Assembly: GCF_040545475.1 (NCBI RefSeq)
Contig: NZ_JBEPMA010000016.1
Location: 1 to 41,673 of the forward strand
Reading direction: 5' to 3'
DNA length: 41,673 nucleotides
Source of the DNA: Peptoniphilus_A olsenii
GTDB lineage: Bacteria > Bacillota > Clostridia > Tissierellales > Peptoniphilaceae
The notes beneath the pieces were generated by a model, which was not told where the DNA came from, ran no database searches, and was given only the letters and a program-made list of their open reading frames with translations. Made by a program: the position numbers and the translations under genes. Positions 1 through 7,405 of this stretch are shown in pieces (position 1 is the first letter of the stretch; the number at the start of each line of letters is the position of its first letter).

Positions 1-248
1 CAAAAGAGAATGAGCTTTAGAAGTCTTAATATTATAGTAAATTAGTTAAACAAATAAATTTTATAGAAGTATGTGACCCATTAGCTCAGTCGGTATAAGT
101 AAGTGGCCCATTTCTTGAAAAGAAATGGTGGCAATGCCTTAGTCTTTGCGAAGCAAAAGAGAATGAGCTTTAGAAGTCTTAATATTATAGTAAATTAGTT
201 AAACAAATAAATTTTATAGAAGTATGTGACCCATTAGCTCAGTCGGTA
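1..248. repeat. 153-bp tandem duplication reaching into tRNA-Lys
   Basis: Bases 1-95 and 154-248 read the same at an offset of 153. The repeat ends inside the D-loop of the tRNA-Lys gene, so the upstream copy carries only the tRNA 5' end. The segment between the copies (96-153) forms two hairpins with GAA loops, at 108-128 and about 142-160. The first copy begins at or before the window edge, so its full extent cannot be seen. Confidence 0.85.
75..95 (+). pseudogene. tRNA-Lys 5' fragment (duplicated)
   Basis: The first 21 nt of the tRNA-Lys(TTT) gene at 228 (acceptor strand, D-stem and part of the D-loop) are repeated here. They then run into unrelated sequence, so no anticodon arm, T-arm or CCA follows. 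It is a by-product of the 153-bp duplication and cannot form a tRNA. Confidence 0.8.
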
Positions 249-303
249 GAGCACTTGACTTTTAATCAAGGTGTCGCGCGTTCGAATCGCGCATGGGTCA
301 CCA
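228..303 (+). tRNA. tRNA-Lys (anticodon TTT)
   Basis: Complete 76-nt cloverleaf. The acceptor strand GACCCAT pairs with ATGGGTC, the D-arm is GCTC/GAGC, and the anticodon stem CTTGA/TCAAG carries loop CTTTTAA with anticodon TTT at 261-263. The T-arm is GCGCG-TTCGAAT-CGCGC, the discriminator is A and CCA is encoded. A run of T follows at 304-310 and may end the transcript. Confidence 0.97.
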
Positions 304-491
304 TTTTTTTATTTATTAACAATAATAAAACATATAAACTGAAGTAAAGAGTCATTCTGAATTCTTTGTGTATTTTTGAAGTAAAGATTCTATCTCTTTG
401 TAGAAAGAATAGTATTGGTTTTAAATATATTAGTTTTATTACCATAATACTGGGTAATATTTATATTAACCAAAGTTAAGGAGGAATCTTT

Positions 492-761
492 ATGGAAGTT
501 AAAAGAGGAAACAACTGTTATTATATTGGTGAAAGCGAAAATAATTATAAAGGTATTTTAGAATACCAAGATTTTGGTGATGTACGTGATGCTCAGCATA
601 CTATTGTTAAACCTGAATTCGGTGGTCAAGGTCTTGCTGGAGAACTCGTTAAAAAATTAGTTGAAGATGCCAAAAAAGAAGGTAAGAAAATTAAACCTAC
701 TTGTTCTTATGTTCTAAAAAAATTAGAAGGACCTGAATTTGACGATTTAAGAGTAGAGTAA
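492..761 (+). CDS. Small GNAT-family N-acetyltransferase (YjdJ-like)
   Basis: The 89-residue protein resembles the short single-domain GNAT_C14 type acetyltransferases. The acetyl-CoA binding turn is visible as GGQGLA at residues 44-49, preceded by a beta strand with HTIVKPEF. A conserved Cys-Ser-Tyr stretch follows near residue 71. The length is normal for this minimal family (about 90 aa). A GGAGG-type site at 480-485 fits the ATG start. The natural substrate of this family is generally unknown. It appears to be a single-gene unit, with a T-rich stretch after the stop codon. Confidence 0.85.
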   Translation: MEVKRGNNCYYIGESENNYKGILEYQDFGDVRDAQHTIVKPEFGGQGLAGELVKKLVEDAKKEGKKIKPTCSYVLKKLEGPEFDDLRVE

Positions 762-814
762 AATAAGAACAATACTTTCCTTTTTTTCTAATTTGTTAAT
801 AATATTTAAGACTT

Positions 815-848
815 ATCTGCCGTTGCCGTAATTATGGTAACGGCAGAT
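815..848. other. Strong hairpin (13-bp stem)
   Basis: Bases 815-827 pair with 836-848 with one G-U pair and an 8-nt loop. It lies about 50 bp after the small acetyltransferase gene but has no T tract on either side, so it is not a classic intrinsic terminator. It may be an RNA-stabilising 3' end structure. Confidence 0.55.
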
Positions 849-943
849 ATTTACGATAAGTACTGGGCGTTCAACCTCTTGTCTTAAGAAATAAAATTAG
901 AATTTTTGAAGGAGTATAGTCGAGATGGATAATAATAGGAGTA

Positions 944-1102
944 ATGAAGATTGTAATCAACTGGGTTACTTTACCTATTGAAATAGGTTTAGGATTTGCG
1001 TTAGGAATTGTTTTAGATAATATTTGGTTATGGATGGCAATAGGTACAGCTATAGGTGTAGTTTTTGGTATAAGGTCATATAAAAGCGAAAAAGAAGATT
1101 AA
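944..1102 (+). CDS. Small glycine-rich membrane peptide (possible broken start)
   Basis: An ATG at 944 opens a 52-residue frame: a hydrophobic segment with spaced glycines (residues about 12-43, GLGFALG and GTAIG) and a charged KSEKED tail. This resembles the small glycine-zipper membrane proteins common in Firmicutes. The GGAG at 938 is only 2 nt from this ATG, which is too close. A better-placed site (909-914) points to an ATG at 925 in another frame that stops after 18 codons. A one-base shift would join the 925 start to the membrane frame. Either the short form is made or the gene carries a frameshift; I cannot decide which. Confidence 0.45.
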   Translation: MKIVINWVTLPIEIGLGFALGIVLDNIWLWMAIGTAIGVVFGIRSYKSEKED

Positions 1103-1111
1103 ACTAAGAAA

Positions 1112-1149
1112 TCTCAATTTATAGGCTTAACAGTGCCCTTAAATTGAGA
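1112..1149. other. Hairpin after small membrane ORF
   Basis: A perfect 10-bp stem (1112-1121 with 1140-1149) around an 18-nt loop, 10 nt after the stop codon of the small membrane ORF. There is no T tract, so a role as terminator is uncertain. Confidence 0.4.
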
Positions 1150-1232
1150 GAAAACTTATTATATAAAAACATTGCTATGCGATTTAATATTTTGAATAGG
1201 CCTTTTTTTGTTATAATTTCTTAGAGGTGCTT

Positions 1233-2246
1233 ATGAATTATTTTGGTATTGTTTTATTTCTAGTGGCTGTTTTTATTCCTCAAATTCATTATAGACGCAA
1301 GAAGCATGAGAGCGTTATGGATTTTAGTGATTTGACTTTTAATGTAATTGAGGAAGATAAAGATAAATATAAAAAAGTTTTATTTAAATCCTATGACGAT
1401 TTTATCTTAGATGCTAAACTCTATGAAGCGGAAGACACGAAAGCAGTCGTGCAAATTATTCATGGTGCTCTTGAACATAAAGAGAGATATATTGATATGA
1501 TTAATTACTTAGTTAAATCTGGATATTCTTGTTTTATTTCAGACAATAGGGGGCATGGCCTTTCTACAGATGGTAGATATGAATTAGGATATATGGATGG
1601 AGCAGAAAAAATAGTTTACGATAATTTTTTAATTACGGAATATTTGAATAATAGATTTCTAGGTAAGAAAATTTACATATTTGGGCATTCTTTGGGGTCT
1701 ATCTTTGCAAGAATTTATCTACAAGATTGTGATTTGAAAATTGATAAATTAGTTCTATGTGGACCTCCAAATTTTAATCCGATGTCATATTTGGCTAAGT
1801 TTTTTGGGAATATTTTTACTTTTTATTTAGGGGAACATCGCACTTTATTAATATTTAAATTTTTGTATCGAGGGAAAGAAAGATATATGGATTCAATTAG
1901 TTATGATACTGATAATCTTTTAGCGATAAAAAATGATGATTTAATGCCAGCTGTTTATAAAAACAGAGCTTATCTTACAGTTTTTGAAAGCGTAGAAGAG
2001 TTGAACAACTTAAAGAAATTTAAATGTCAGAATAAAGATTTGGATATTCTAATTATTGCTGGTAAAGAGGATCCGTTTACAGGCTTTGAAAATGGCTTAA
2101 ATCAAACTATTAAAGATTTAACTAGTATTGGATATAGAAATATAAAAAAGATTGTTTATGACTCAATGAAACACGAGATAATTCATGAACAAGATAAGGA
2201 GACTGTATTTAAAGATTTAGTTAATTTTTTTGATGAAAATTATTAA
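1233..2246 (+). CDS. Alpha/beta hydrolase, monoacylglycerol-lipase/lysophospholipase type
   Basis: The 337-aa protein is of the serine aminopeptidase S33 / Hydrolase_4 fold. It has an N-terminal membrane helix (residues about 3-18), an oxyanion HG at 77-78 and the DNRGHG strand-loop at 104-109. The nucleophile elbow GHSLG has Ser153. The acid is Asp280 in GKEDPF and the base His314 in MKHE, so the triad is complete. It probably cleaves acyl esters of membrane lipids or monoglycerides at the inner membrane face; the substrate is inferred from the family. The AGAGG at 1223-1227 fits the ATG at 1233 better than the GTG six bases upstream. It stands alone, with nothing visible about regulation. 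Confidence 0.85.
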   Translation: MNYFGIVLFLVAVFIPQIHYRRKKHESVMDFSDLTFNVIEEDKDKYKKVLFKSYDDFILDAKLYEAEDTKAVVQIIHGALEHKERYIDMINYLVKSGYSCFISDNRGHGLSTDGRYELGYMDGAEKIVYDNFLITEYLNNRFLGKKIYIFGHSLGSIFARIYLQDCDLKIDKLVLCGPPNFNPMSYLAKFFGNIFTFYLGEHRTLLIFKFLYRGKERYMDSISYDTDNLLAIKNDDLMPAVYKNRAYLTVFESVEELNNLKKFKCQNKDLDILIIAGKEDPFTGFENGLNQTIKDLTSIGYRNIKKIVYDSMKHEIIHEQDKETVFKDLVNFFDENY

Positions 2247-2271
2247 TCTTGCATGAAGATAATTATATGAT

Positions 2272-2317
2272 TGGTGCTAAAGATGAGACTTGAACCCATA
2301 CGTTTAGCATTAGGGAC
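2272..2317 (-). pseudogene. tRNA-Leu 3' remnant
   Basis: On the minus strand this reads a variable region, an intact T-arm (ATGGG-TTCAAGT-CTCAT), the acceptor 3' strand CTTTAGC, discriminator A and CCA. The shape and the TTCAAGTC context fit the class II tRNA-Leu 3' half. No matching D-arm, anticodon arm or acceptor 5' strand lies upstream (2318-2370). It is a degraded tRNA or the target-site scar left by a tRNA-directed integrative element. Confidence 0.65.
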
Positions 2318-2375
2318 AAGAGTTTCTTTTGAATTAGTAGATAAATATTATTGTATGATTATATATTTAAATTAT

Positions 2376-2411
2376 ATAAAAAAGTGGTTCGCAATATATG
2401 TGAACCACTTT
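2376..2411 (-). terminator. Intrinsic terminator of the 2422-3243 gene
   Basis: A perfect 10-bp stem (2402-2411 with 2381-2390), read on the minus strand and followed by a T-rich tract. It lies 11 nt after the stop codon of the secreted-protein gene. Confidence 0.85.
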
Positions 2412-2421
2412 TAGTTTGAAG

Positions 2422-3243
2422 TTATTTTACTTCTTTAGTTTCAGTTTTTTCTTCAACTTTTTTGTCTTCTTTGTTATCTTCTTTAACTTCAGCTTTCTCG
2501 TCTTTTTTAGCTTCAGCTTTTTCTTCTACTTTTTCTTCTTTTTTGTCTTCAACTTTTTCTTCAGTTTTAGTTTCTGCTTTTCCAACAGTTACTGTTCTTG
2601 TTTCGCCATCCCAGTTGATTTCGATGCCAAGTGCTTCTGAAACAAATCTGATTGGTAAGAAAGTTCTGTTATTTTTAACAACAGGTTTTACATCCATTTT
2701 TACTTCTTTGCCATCTTTACCGATGTAAGTGTCTTTTTGAGTATTGAAAACAACTTTTTCATCTTTGTTTGTAATAGTGATGTCTTTTGTTTCTTCATTC
2801 CATTCAACTGTAAAACCAAGTTTTTCAGAAATAAGTCTTAATGGTACAAAAGTACGATTTTCTTTAATAAAAGAAGCATATTCTTCAGTTTGTTCAACTT
2901 TAGCGCCATTGATTTCAAGAACGATAGCTTTTTCATCTTTTTTAGCTTCTTCTTTTACTTCTTTAGCTTCTTCTTTAGCCTCTTTAACGTCTTTTTTAGC
3001 TTCTTCCTTTACTTCTTTTACTTCTTCTTTAGCCTCTTCAACGTCTTTTTTAGCTTCTTCTTTTATTTCTTTAACTTCATCTTTAGCAGCTTCTTTTGTT
3101 TCTTTTACTTCTTCCTTAGCTTTTTCTTCAACTGCTACAGTGTCGTTTTTAAGTACTTCTTTTGCAGCTTCTTCTGCAAATACTTGAGTAGCTGTTAATG
3201 TTGCAAAAGCAGTGATTAGAGCTACTTTTTGAAATTTTTTCAT
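2422..3243 (-). CDS. Secreted coiled-coil protein with stalk / Cu-amine-oxidase-N type domain
   Basis: The 273-aa exported protein has a signal peptide (residues 1-23, cleavage after VFA). A long Lys/Glu/Ala/Val helix (about 24-105) is built from an 18-residue repeat of the type EEVKEVKEEAKKDVKEAK. Two half-repeats of the copper amine oxidase N-terminal-like domain follow (about 107-223): NRTFVPLRLISEKLGF-VEW and NRTFLPIRFVSEALGI-INW. A second Lys/Glu-rich helix closes the protein. There is no sortase motif or membrane anchor. The domain is common in cell-surface proteins of Peptoniphilaceae and other Firmicutes and does not imply copper chemistry. The start is supported by AAGGAG and a good promoter at 3274-3301. 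It is probably a cell-wall-associated or released surface protein. Confidence 0.85.
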   Translation of the reverse strand: MKKFQKVALITAFATLTATQVFAEEAAKEVLKNDTVAVEEKAKEEVKETKEAAKDEVKEIKEEAKKDVEEAKEEVKEVKEEAKKDVKEAKEEAKEVKEEAKKDEKAIVLEINGAKVEQTEEYASFIKENRTFVPLRLISEKLGFTVEWNEETKDITITNKDEKVVFNTQKDTYIGKDGKEVKMDVKPVVKNNRTFLPIRFVSEALGIEINWDGETRTVTVGKAETKTEEKVEDKKEEKVEEKAEAKKDEKAEVKEDNKEDKKVEEKTETKEVK

Positions 3244-3273
3244 TGGTATTACTCCTTTACAAATTTTGTTTTA

Positions 3274-3301
3274 ATTATACCACAATTTATTTTTAAGTCA
3301 A
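3274..3301 (-). promoter_or_regulatory. Sigma-A promoter of secreted-protein gene
   Basis: On the minus strand TTGACT and a perfect TATAAT are separated by 16 bp, placing the transcript start about 25 nt upstream of the ATG at 3243. Confidence 0.75.
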
Positions 3302-3353
3302 AATTATATGTTATTTTTGTATAATATTATTATATTAAAATGATAAATTAATT

Positions 3354-4097
3354 TTATAATTTATAACTATTCTTGCGAGCTACATTAAGAAATTCATCTC
3401 TTTTTGAGATAGGTTTTTGTGTCTTATTATAAACTTGGTCAGAAAAAGAATCTACACGTCTGTTTGCATCACGTAAATCGTAATAAGTTTGCATTTCCTC
3501 ATCATATTTTTTAAAAGTTTTTTTATAATCTTCGTAATAAACATAAGAATTTTCAAATACTCTAAGTTCACTAGGAATTTTAGGTTTCATTTGTGGTTTT
3601 TGGTTAGGTTTGCCAAATCCCACTCCTACTACAGGATAAGTCAATTTAGGTAAATTCAATATCTCTATAATTCTTTGTGTATCATTTAATATAGAACCAA
3701 TAAAGAATGCTCCTAAATCCATACTTTCAACCATTGAAACCATATTACTTGCTAAAATAGTAGCATCTGTTAACCCCTGTATGAAAATATCTACATTGGA
3801 TACGGTATCATAATTTCTGCCATTATCTCTAATTAATCTAAAGTTACGATAGTGATCTGCAATGAATATAAATAGTTCAGGTACGCGAGCTACATATTCT
3901 TGGTTACAAACCTTGGCTATAGCCTTCTTTTTGTCTTCTGCTGTAACTCTTATAATACTGGCTTGTTGAAGACCATTGGAGGTAGCGCTGTGCATCAAAG
4001 CATTTAGTATTTCTTTTATTATATTATCGTCAATTTTTTCATTAGTAAATTCTCTAATTGTCCTTCTATTGTTTAAAGTTGTAATTATATCTTTCAC
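3354..4097 (-). CDS. Nitroreductase family NAD(P)H oxidoreductase (NfsA-like)
   Basis: The flavin-dependent oxidoreductase has 247 residues from the GTG at 4097, which sits 6 nt from an AGAGGTG site. The GTG nine bases upstream overlaps that site and is less likely. The FMN-binding signature RRTIREF lies at the N-terminus, SATSNGLQ forms the flavin phosphate contact, and a GVGFGKP motif follows in the C-terminal half with a long excursion. This arrangement is typical of NfsA/FRP-type proteins. It would transfer electrons from NADPH to nitro compounds, quinones or flavin in the cytoplasm. It is monocistronic with its own promoter. Confidence 0.87.
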   Translation of the reverse strand: MKDIITTLNNRRTIREFTNEKIDDNIIKEILNALMHSATSNGLQQASIIRVTAEDKKKAIAKVCNQEYVARVPELFIFIADHYRNFRLIRDNGRNYDTVSNVDIFIQGLTDATILASNMVSMVESMDLGAFFIGSILNDTQRIIEILNLPKLTYPVVGVGFGKPNQKPQMKPKIPSELRVFENSYVYYEDYKKTFKKYDEEMQTYYDLRDANRRVDSFSDQVYNKTQKPISKRDEFLNVARKNSYKL

Positions 4098-4116
4098 GAA
4101 AATCACCTCTATATTG

Positions 4117-4146
4117 ATAATATCAAAAAAACGAAGTATATTTCAA
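4117..4146 (-). promoter_or_regulatory. Probable nitroreductase promoter
   Basis: TTGAAA and TATTAT on the minus strand, 18 bp apart, about 20 nt upstream of the GTG start at 4097. Confidence 0.5.
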
Positions 4147-4188
4147 CATGTTTTCAAATTATTTAGTTAAAGCAATTGAGACAGAATT

Positions 4189-4578
4189 TTATTCATGTAA
4201 ATATATGTCAATAATAACTTTTAACCAATCATCAATTTTTTCTTTAGATTTTACCTTACCATAAAGGAGTTTGCCAGCATCCATTAGTCTAGAAAAAACA
4301 ATATTATCTTTCTTAGGAACGTATCCAATTTTTAAATTATCATTTGTTTTAATTACTATGGCACCTGAGTCGTAAGTATTATTTGGTTCCCGATAAAAGT
4401 TTAACTTATAATCTATTTGTAGATTTTTTTCTATTGCTTCTATATCATCTATATATGTGGTTCCTGCTATATGTGTTTGAAATAAGAAAATATCCTGTTC
4501 AAAAGGTTTAGGCAGAGGAAAATTTTTACTAGGATTATTAGTTGGAAAAATTGGAAGTATAGGTTCTATTTCTTTCAT
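4189..4578 (-). CDS. HIRAN domain protein
   Basis: A 129-residue protein with one HIRAN domain (about residues 28-125): the entry strand FQTHIAGTTYIDD, central LNFYREPNNTYDSGAI and IGYVPKKDN. HIRAN domains bind 3'-OH DNA ends in eukaryotic HLTF; stand-alone bacterial HIRAN proteins are mostly uncharacterised. Its ATG overlaps the stop of the J-domain reading frame (ATGA at 4575-4578), so it was translated by coupling to that gene, which is now broken. It may still be translated from the ATG at 4928 segment, or be expressed poorly. Confidence 0.85.
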   Translation of the reverse strand: MKEIEPILPIFPTNNPSKNFPLPKPFEQDIFLFQTHIAGTTYIDDIEAIEKNLQIDYKLNFYREPNNTYDSGAIVIKTNDNLKIGYVPKKDNIVFSRLMDAGKLLYGKVKSKEKIDDWLKVIIDIYLHE

Positions 4579-5447
4579 TGTTGTTCTCCTATCATATTCT
4601 TAAGAACTGTGTTATAGATGTTTTCTGCCTCACTAAAATGAGCTATAACCTCTGATAATTGGAGCTCTCTTTCTTTTGTTCGTGATACGGATTCCAATAT
4701 AAATTTAAATTTGTAAGGATATTCATTTTTTATATTATTAATTTTTTCTTTTATTTTGTTTATTTGAGAGAGTAATTTACTCTTCTTAGAATTTAACAGT
4801 TCAATCGAATTTTCTGTAGGTACTGTATAATCTTTAGAAGATAAAATTAAATCAATTGTTCCAAGACCAATTAAGTCTCCATTTTTGTATGCTTCTATCG
4901 CTCTTTGAAATAATATTTTATCGGTCATAGAAAAATTTTTATTTAAATCTGGGTGAAGAATTTTTATAATTTTTAGATAAAGTGATTATAGTTTTTTAGT
5001 TTCATCTAAAGATAGCCTGTCTAATTTAGATAATTCTTTTGCTAAATTTATGTTGTAAATATAATCTTGTAGTTTTAATTGGTATTCTTCAAATTCTATA
5101 TCAAGCTTTTCTTCAATTTCAAGTAAATCTGTAGGTTCTTGAAGATTAATACATCTTTGAATAAGTTCAATTTTACGTTTAAGTCTTAAAGCAATGCATT
5201 CCTTTTCATAGGCTAGCTTTTCTAGTTCTCCAAATTTTAGCCAATATTCATTTTGAATATTTTTGCATATTACTAATTCTAGTTCATCTGGATTTAATAT
5301 AAGTTTAGCTAGTTTTTCTTCTAATTATTTAATATCTTTTTTTAATTCTATAATAATAGGGGAGATAGCTAGATCTTTGTTTTCATCCATTGGATTATCA
5401 AAATCTTGAAATATACTTGCAATAAAAAAGTTATGTAGTAAATTCAT
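4575..5447 (-). pseudogene. J-domain (DnaJ-like) protein gene with two in-frame stops
   Basis: From the ATG at 5447 (AGAGGTG upstream) one frame runs to 4575 and would give 290 residues. It is interrupted by TAA at codon 41 (5325-5327) and codon 154 (4986-4988). The three pieces join without frameshift: an N-terminal segment, a long coiled coil, and SLYLKIIKILHPDLN with the J-domain HPD at codons 165-167. A second coiled coil follows. This matches the coiled-coil plus J-domain proteins found beside HIRAN genes in Clostridia and relatives. The last 117 codons (ATG at 4928) are open but lack the HPD motif, so they cannot stimulate an Hsp70. Family assignment rests on the HPD context and layout. 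Confidence 0.8.
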
Positions 5448-5525
5448 AATACCAGCACCTCTTAAACATATATTAATATAATTATACCTTAAATATTAGA
5501 ATACTTCTCAAAGTAGTAGAATAAA

Positions 5526-5553
5526 AAAACTGCCGGGGTAAACCGACAGTTTT
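5526..5553 (-). terminator. Intrinsic terminator of the amaP-DUF2273-asp23 operon
   Basis: An 11-bp stem with one G-U pair (5543-5553 with 5526-5536), read on the minus strand and followed by T residues. It lies 14 nt after the asp23 stop codon. Confidence 0.9.
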
Positions 5554-5567
5554 ATAAATATACTAAA

Positions 5568-6110
5568 TTATCTTAAAGAAGGTCCTTGTTCGTAATTTTG
5601 ATTTTCGTTTCTTTCGTTACGTCTTTTTAGTTCAAATTCTTTTCTTGTCATAACATCATCGACACGCACATTAACTTCTACAACTTTAAGGCCAGTCATT
5701 TGTCCAACAGATTGAGCAATATTCCTCTTTAGTTCTTCAAAAACTTTTGGAGCTGAGTGTCCATATTCTAGGATAATAGCCGCATCGATTGCAGCCTCTT
5801 TTTCACCAACATCTGCAGATATGCCCTTAGTCAAACTATAACCTCCAAATTGTTCTGAAATTCCAGAGAAGAAGCCACCTTTCATATCTAATACTCCAGA
5901 AACTTCGTGGCAAGCAATTGCAGCTATCTTTTCAATTACAGAATCTTCAAAAGTTAATTTTGATTCATGTGTTTGATTAGATTTTGCAGCATCATTTATA
6001 TTGTCTTGAACATTTTCTACAAAATCTTCTCTCTTTTGTTGTCTCTCCATTTTTTCTTGTTCTTTTTTATTTACTCCTGCGATTTCATTGTATTTTGCTT
6101 CGTTAGCCAT
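5568..6110 (-). CDS. asp23: Asp23/Gls24 family envelope stress protein
   Basis: A 180-residue protein with a charged N-terminal region (1-45), then the Asp23/Gls24 domain: EDSVIEKIAAIACHEVSGV and later VVEVNVRVDDVMT near residues 143-155. A short Arg-rich tail closes it. Staphylococcal Asp23 is an abundant cytoplasmic protein tethered to the membrane by AmaP and linked to cell-envelope stress. The order amaP-DUF2273-asp23 supports the same role here. The start follows AAAGGAGAT. It is the last gene of the operon, 18 bp after the DUF2273 gene, and ends in a strong terminator. Sequence gives no direct sign of alkaline or sigma-B control. Confidence 0.93.
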   Translation of the reverse strand: MANEAKYNEIAGVNKKEQEKMERQQKREDFVENVQDNINDAAKSNQTHESKLTFEDSVIEKIAAIACHEVSGVLDMKGGFFSGISEQFGGYSLTKGISADVGEKEAAIDAAIILEYGHSAPKVFEELKRNIAQSVGQMTGLKVVEVNVRVDDVMTRKEFELKRRNERNENQNYEQGPSLR

Positions 6111-6128
6111 AGTACATCTCCTTTTAAA

Positions 6129-6464
6129 TTAATATCTACTAAAAAATCTTTCTAACCAAAATAAAGTTTTCGGATTACCATCTTTAAACTTACCATAGAT
6201 ATTGCCTATCAAATATAAGATGATAATTAGAAGTGTTCTAAAAAAACCAATTGTCAAAAATAGTATTGCAATGATAAGTCCAATAAGAGTGTATTTGAAC
6301 TCATTCCAGTGTAATTTTGTGAAATTTCTAAACTTATCTTTGAATATAGAAACTTCTTCATCTTTTCTTTTGTCAATTACAACTACTTTTTCTTTATCAC
6401 GGTTTTCGTTTGAGTTCTCATAATTATCTTGATAATCCGGAAAATTCCCATAATTATTCAACAT
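6129..6464 (-). CDS. DUF2273 small membrane protein
   Basis: A 111-residue protein with a charged, Asn/Asp-rich N-terminus (1-60) and a hairpin of two membrane helices (about 59-72 and 75-90). A short C-terminal amphipathic stretch ends in ERFFSRY. DUF2273 proteins are nearly always found between AmaP and Asp23 genes, and probably help hold the Asp23 layer at the membrane. The N-terminal extension is longer than in many DUF2273 members, which run about 60-80 aa. The start has AGGAGGC upstream, and the gene begins 9 bp after the amaP stop. Confidence 0.88.
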   Translation of the reverse strand: MLNNYGNFPDYQDNYENSNENRDKEKVVVIDKRKDEEVSIFKDKFRNFTKLHWNEFKYTLIGLIIAILFLTIGFFRTLLIIILYLIGNIYGKFKDGNPKTLFWLERFFSRY

Positions 6465-6473
6465 ATGAGCCTC

Positions 6474-7025
6474 CTAAACTACTCTTTTATTGGAATCTTT
6501 TTTGATATCATAAAATTCAACATCAACTTTATTAACTGGATAGCCAGTAAAAACTTCCAAATTATCCGCAACATCTTCTCTAATTAAATTGCCTAGTGAA
6601 TTTAAATCTTCACCATCATATACACCACAGATAACTTTAGCAGTTATCTCATGATTTTTGCCATTGTTTACTTTAACATCTGCTCTTGAATTTCTAACTT
6701 CAGGATACTTATTTACTGTAGTAAGAGCATTGTTTTCAATAGCTCGAGAAGTAATAAGCATCTCGCCAGATTTATCTTTATCAATTAAATAATTATTGAT
6801 TGTAGGAAGAGCAATTGCTTTAATTAAAATAAATAAAGCAAAAAGACCACCTATAATTGATACAATCGTCAAGAAATAATAAAACCATTCCTCAGTTTGA
6901 TATTTGCTAAGTGTTGCCGTAACATCACCATAATCGTATATTAAAAAATATGAACAAAATATGGCAAGAAGTAGGGCGATAGCAAAAATTATATCAATCC
7001 ATTTTCGCCATCTTTTCAATCTCAT
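6474..7025 (-). CDS. amaP: Alkaline shock response membrane anchor protein AmaP
   Basis: The 183-aa protein (from the ATG at 7025) has two N-terminal membrane helices (about 10-31 and 49-70), then a soluble alpha/beta domain with ITSRAIENNALTTVNKYPEV and a C-terminal VDVEFYDIKK strand. In Staphylococcus AmaP anchors Asp23 at the membrane. The start is ambiguous. AAAGGGGG lies only 1 nt before the ATG at 7025, while the TTG at 7019 has better spacing. A TTG at 7079 would add 18 residues but has no ribosome site. It is the first gene of the operon. Confidence 0.85.
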   Translation of the reverse strand: MRLKRWRKWIDIIFAIALLLAIFCSYFLIYDYGDVTATLSKYQTEEWFYYFLTIVSIIGGLFALFILIKAIALPTINNYLIDKDKSGEMLITSRAIENNALTTVNKYPEVRNSRADVKVNNGKNHEITAKVICGVYDGEDLNSLGNLIREDVADNLEVFTGYPVNKVDVEFYDIKKDSNKRVV

Positions 7026-7322
7026 TCCCCCTTTAATACATAACCAATTCCACCAATTGATGATTAACTGCTTATACAAAATATATATCCAGAAAATTGT
7101 ATTTTACACAGAAAATTTAAAGTAATATGACTCTTAAAATGACAAAAAGACTAGAAATACAATAATAAAATTTTGTACTTATATATTTAGATGTCGTTAA
7201 AATAGCATTAGATGTTGGAAAATAGGGAAGTATAAATTTTAACAAATGAACAATGTTCAATTACAAAAATATATTTTATCTTAAAAAAATAATTATTTTG
7301 TTTACTAAAGTAAAAATTTTTT
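7026..7322. other. AT-rich divergent intergenic region
   Basis: The space between amaP (minus) and the symporter gene (plus). It should contain the amaP promoter; a weak minus-strand TACAAT near 7098-7103 is the only candidate. I found no ORF, RNA gene or riboswitch. Confidence 0.5.
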
Positions 7323-7351
7323 TTGACTTTTGATGATTTTATAAGTATACA
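7323..7351 (+). promoter_or_regulatory. Sigma-A promoter of symporter gene
   Basis: TTGACT at 7323-7328, a 17-bp spacer and TATACA at 7346-7351, giving a leader of about 45 nt before the ATG at 7406. Confidence 0.7.
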
Positions 7352-7405
7352 ATGGTAAAATAATAAGAAAAAGTATAGTACTTTTAAAAATAAAAGGAGG
7401 ATAAT

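Noticed and set aside
108..160. CRISPR-like hairpins near the window start
   Set aside because: Only two copies at 153-bp spacing with identical 'spacers'; this is a tandem duplication.
2416..3198. Several plus-strand frames opposite the secreted-protein gene
   Set aside because: They are Phe/Ser-rich mirror images of the Lys/Glu-rich repeats on the minus strand, with no ribosome site.
4575..5447. Stop-codon recoding or an altered genetic code
   Set aside because: TAA ends most intact genes in this window, so reading it as an amino acid is not plausible.
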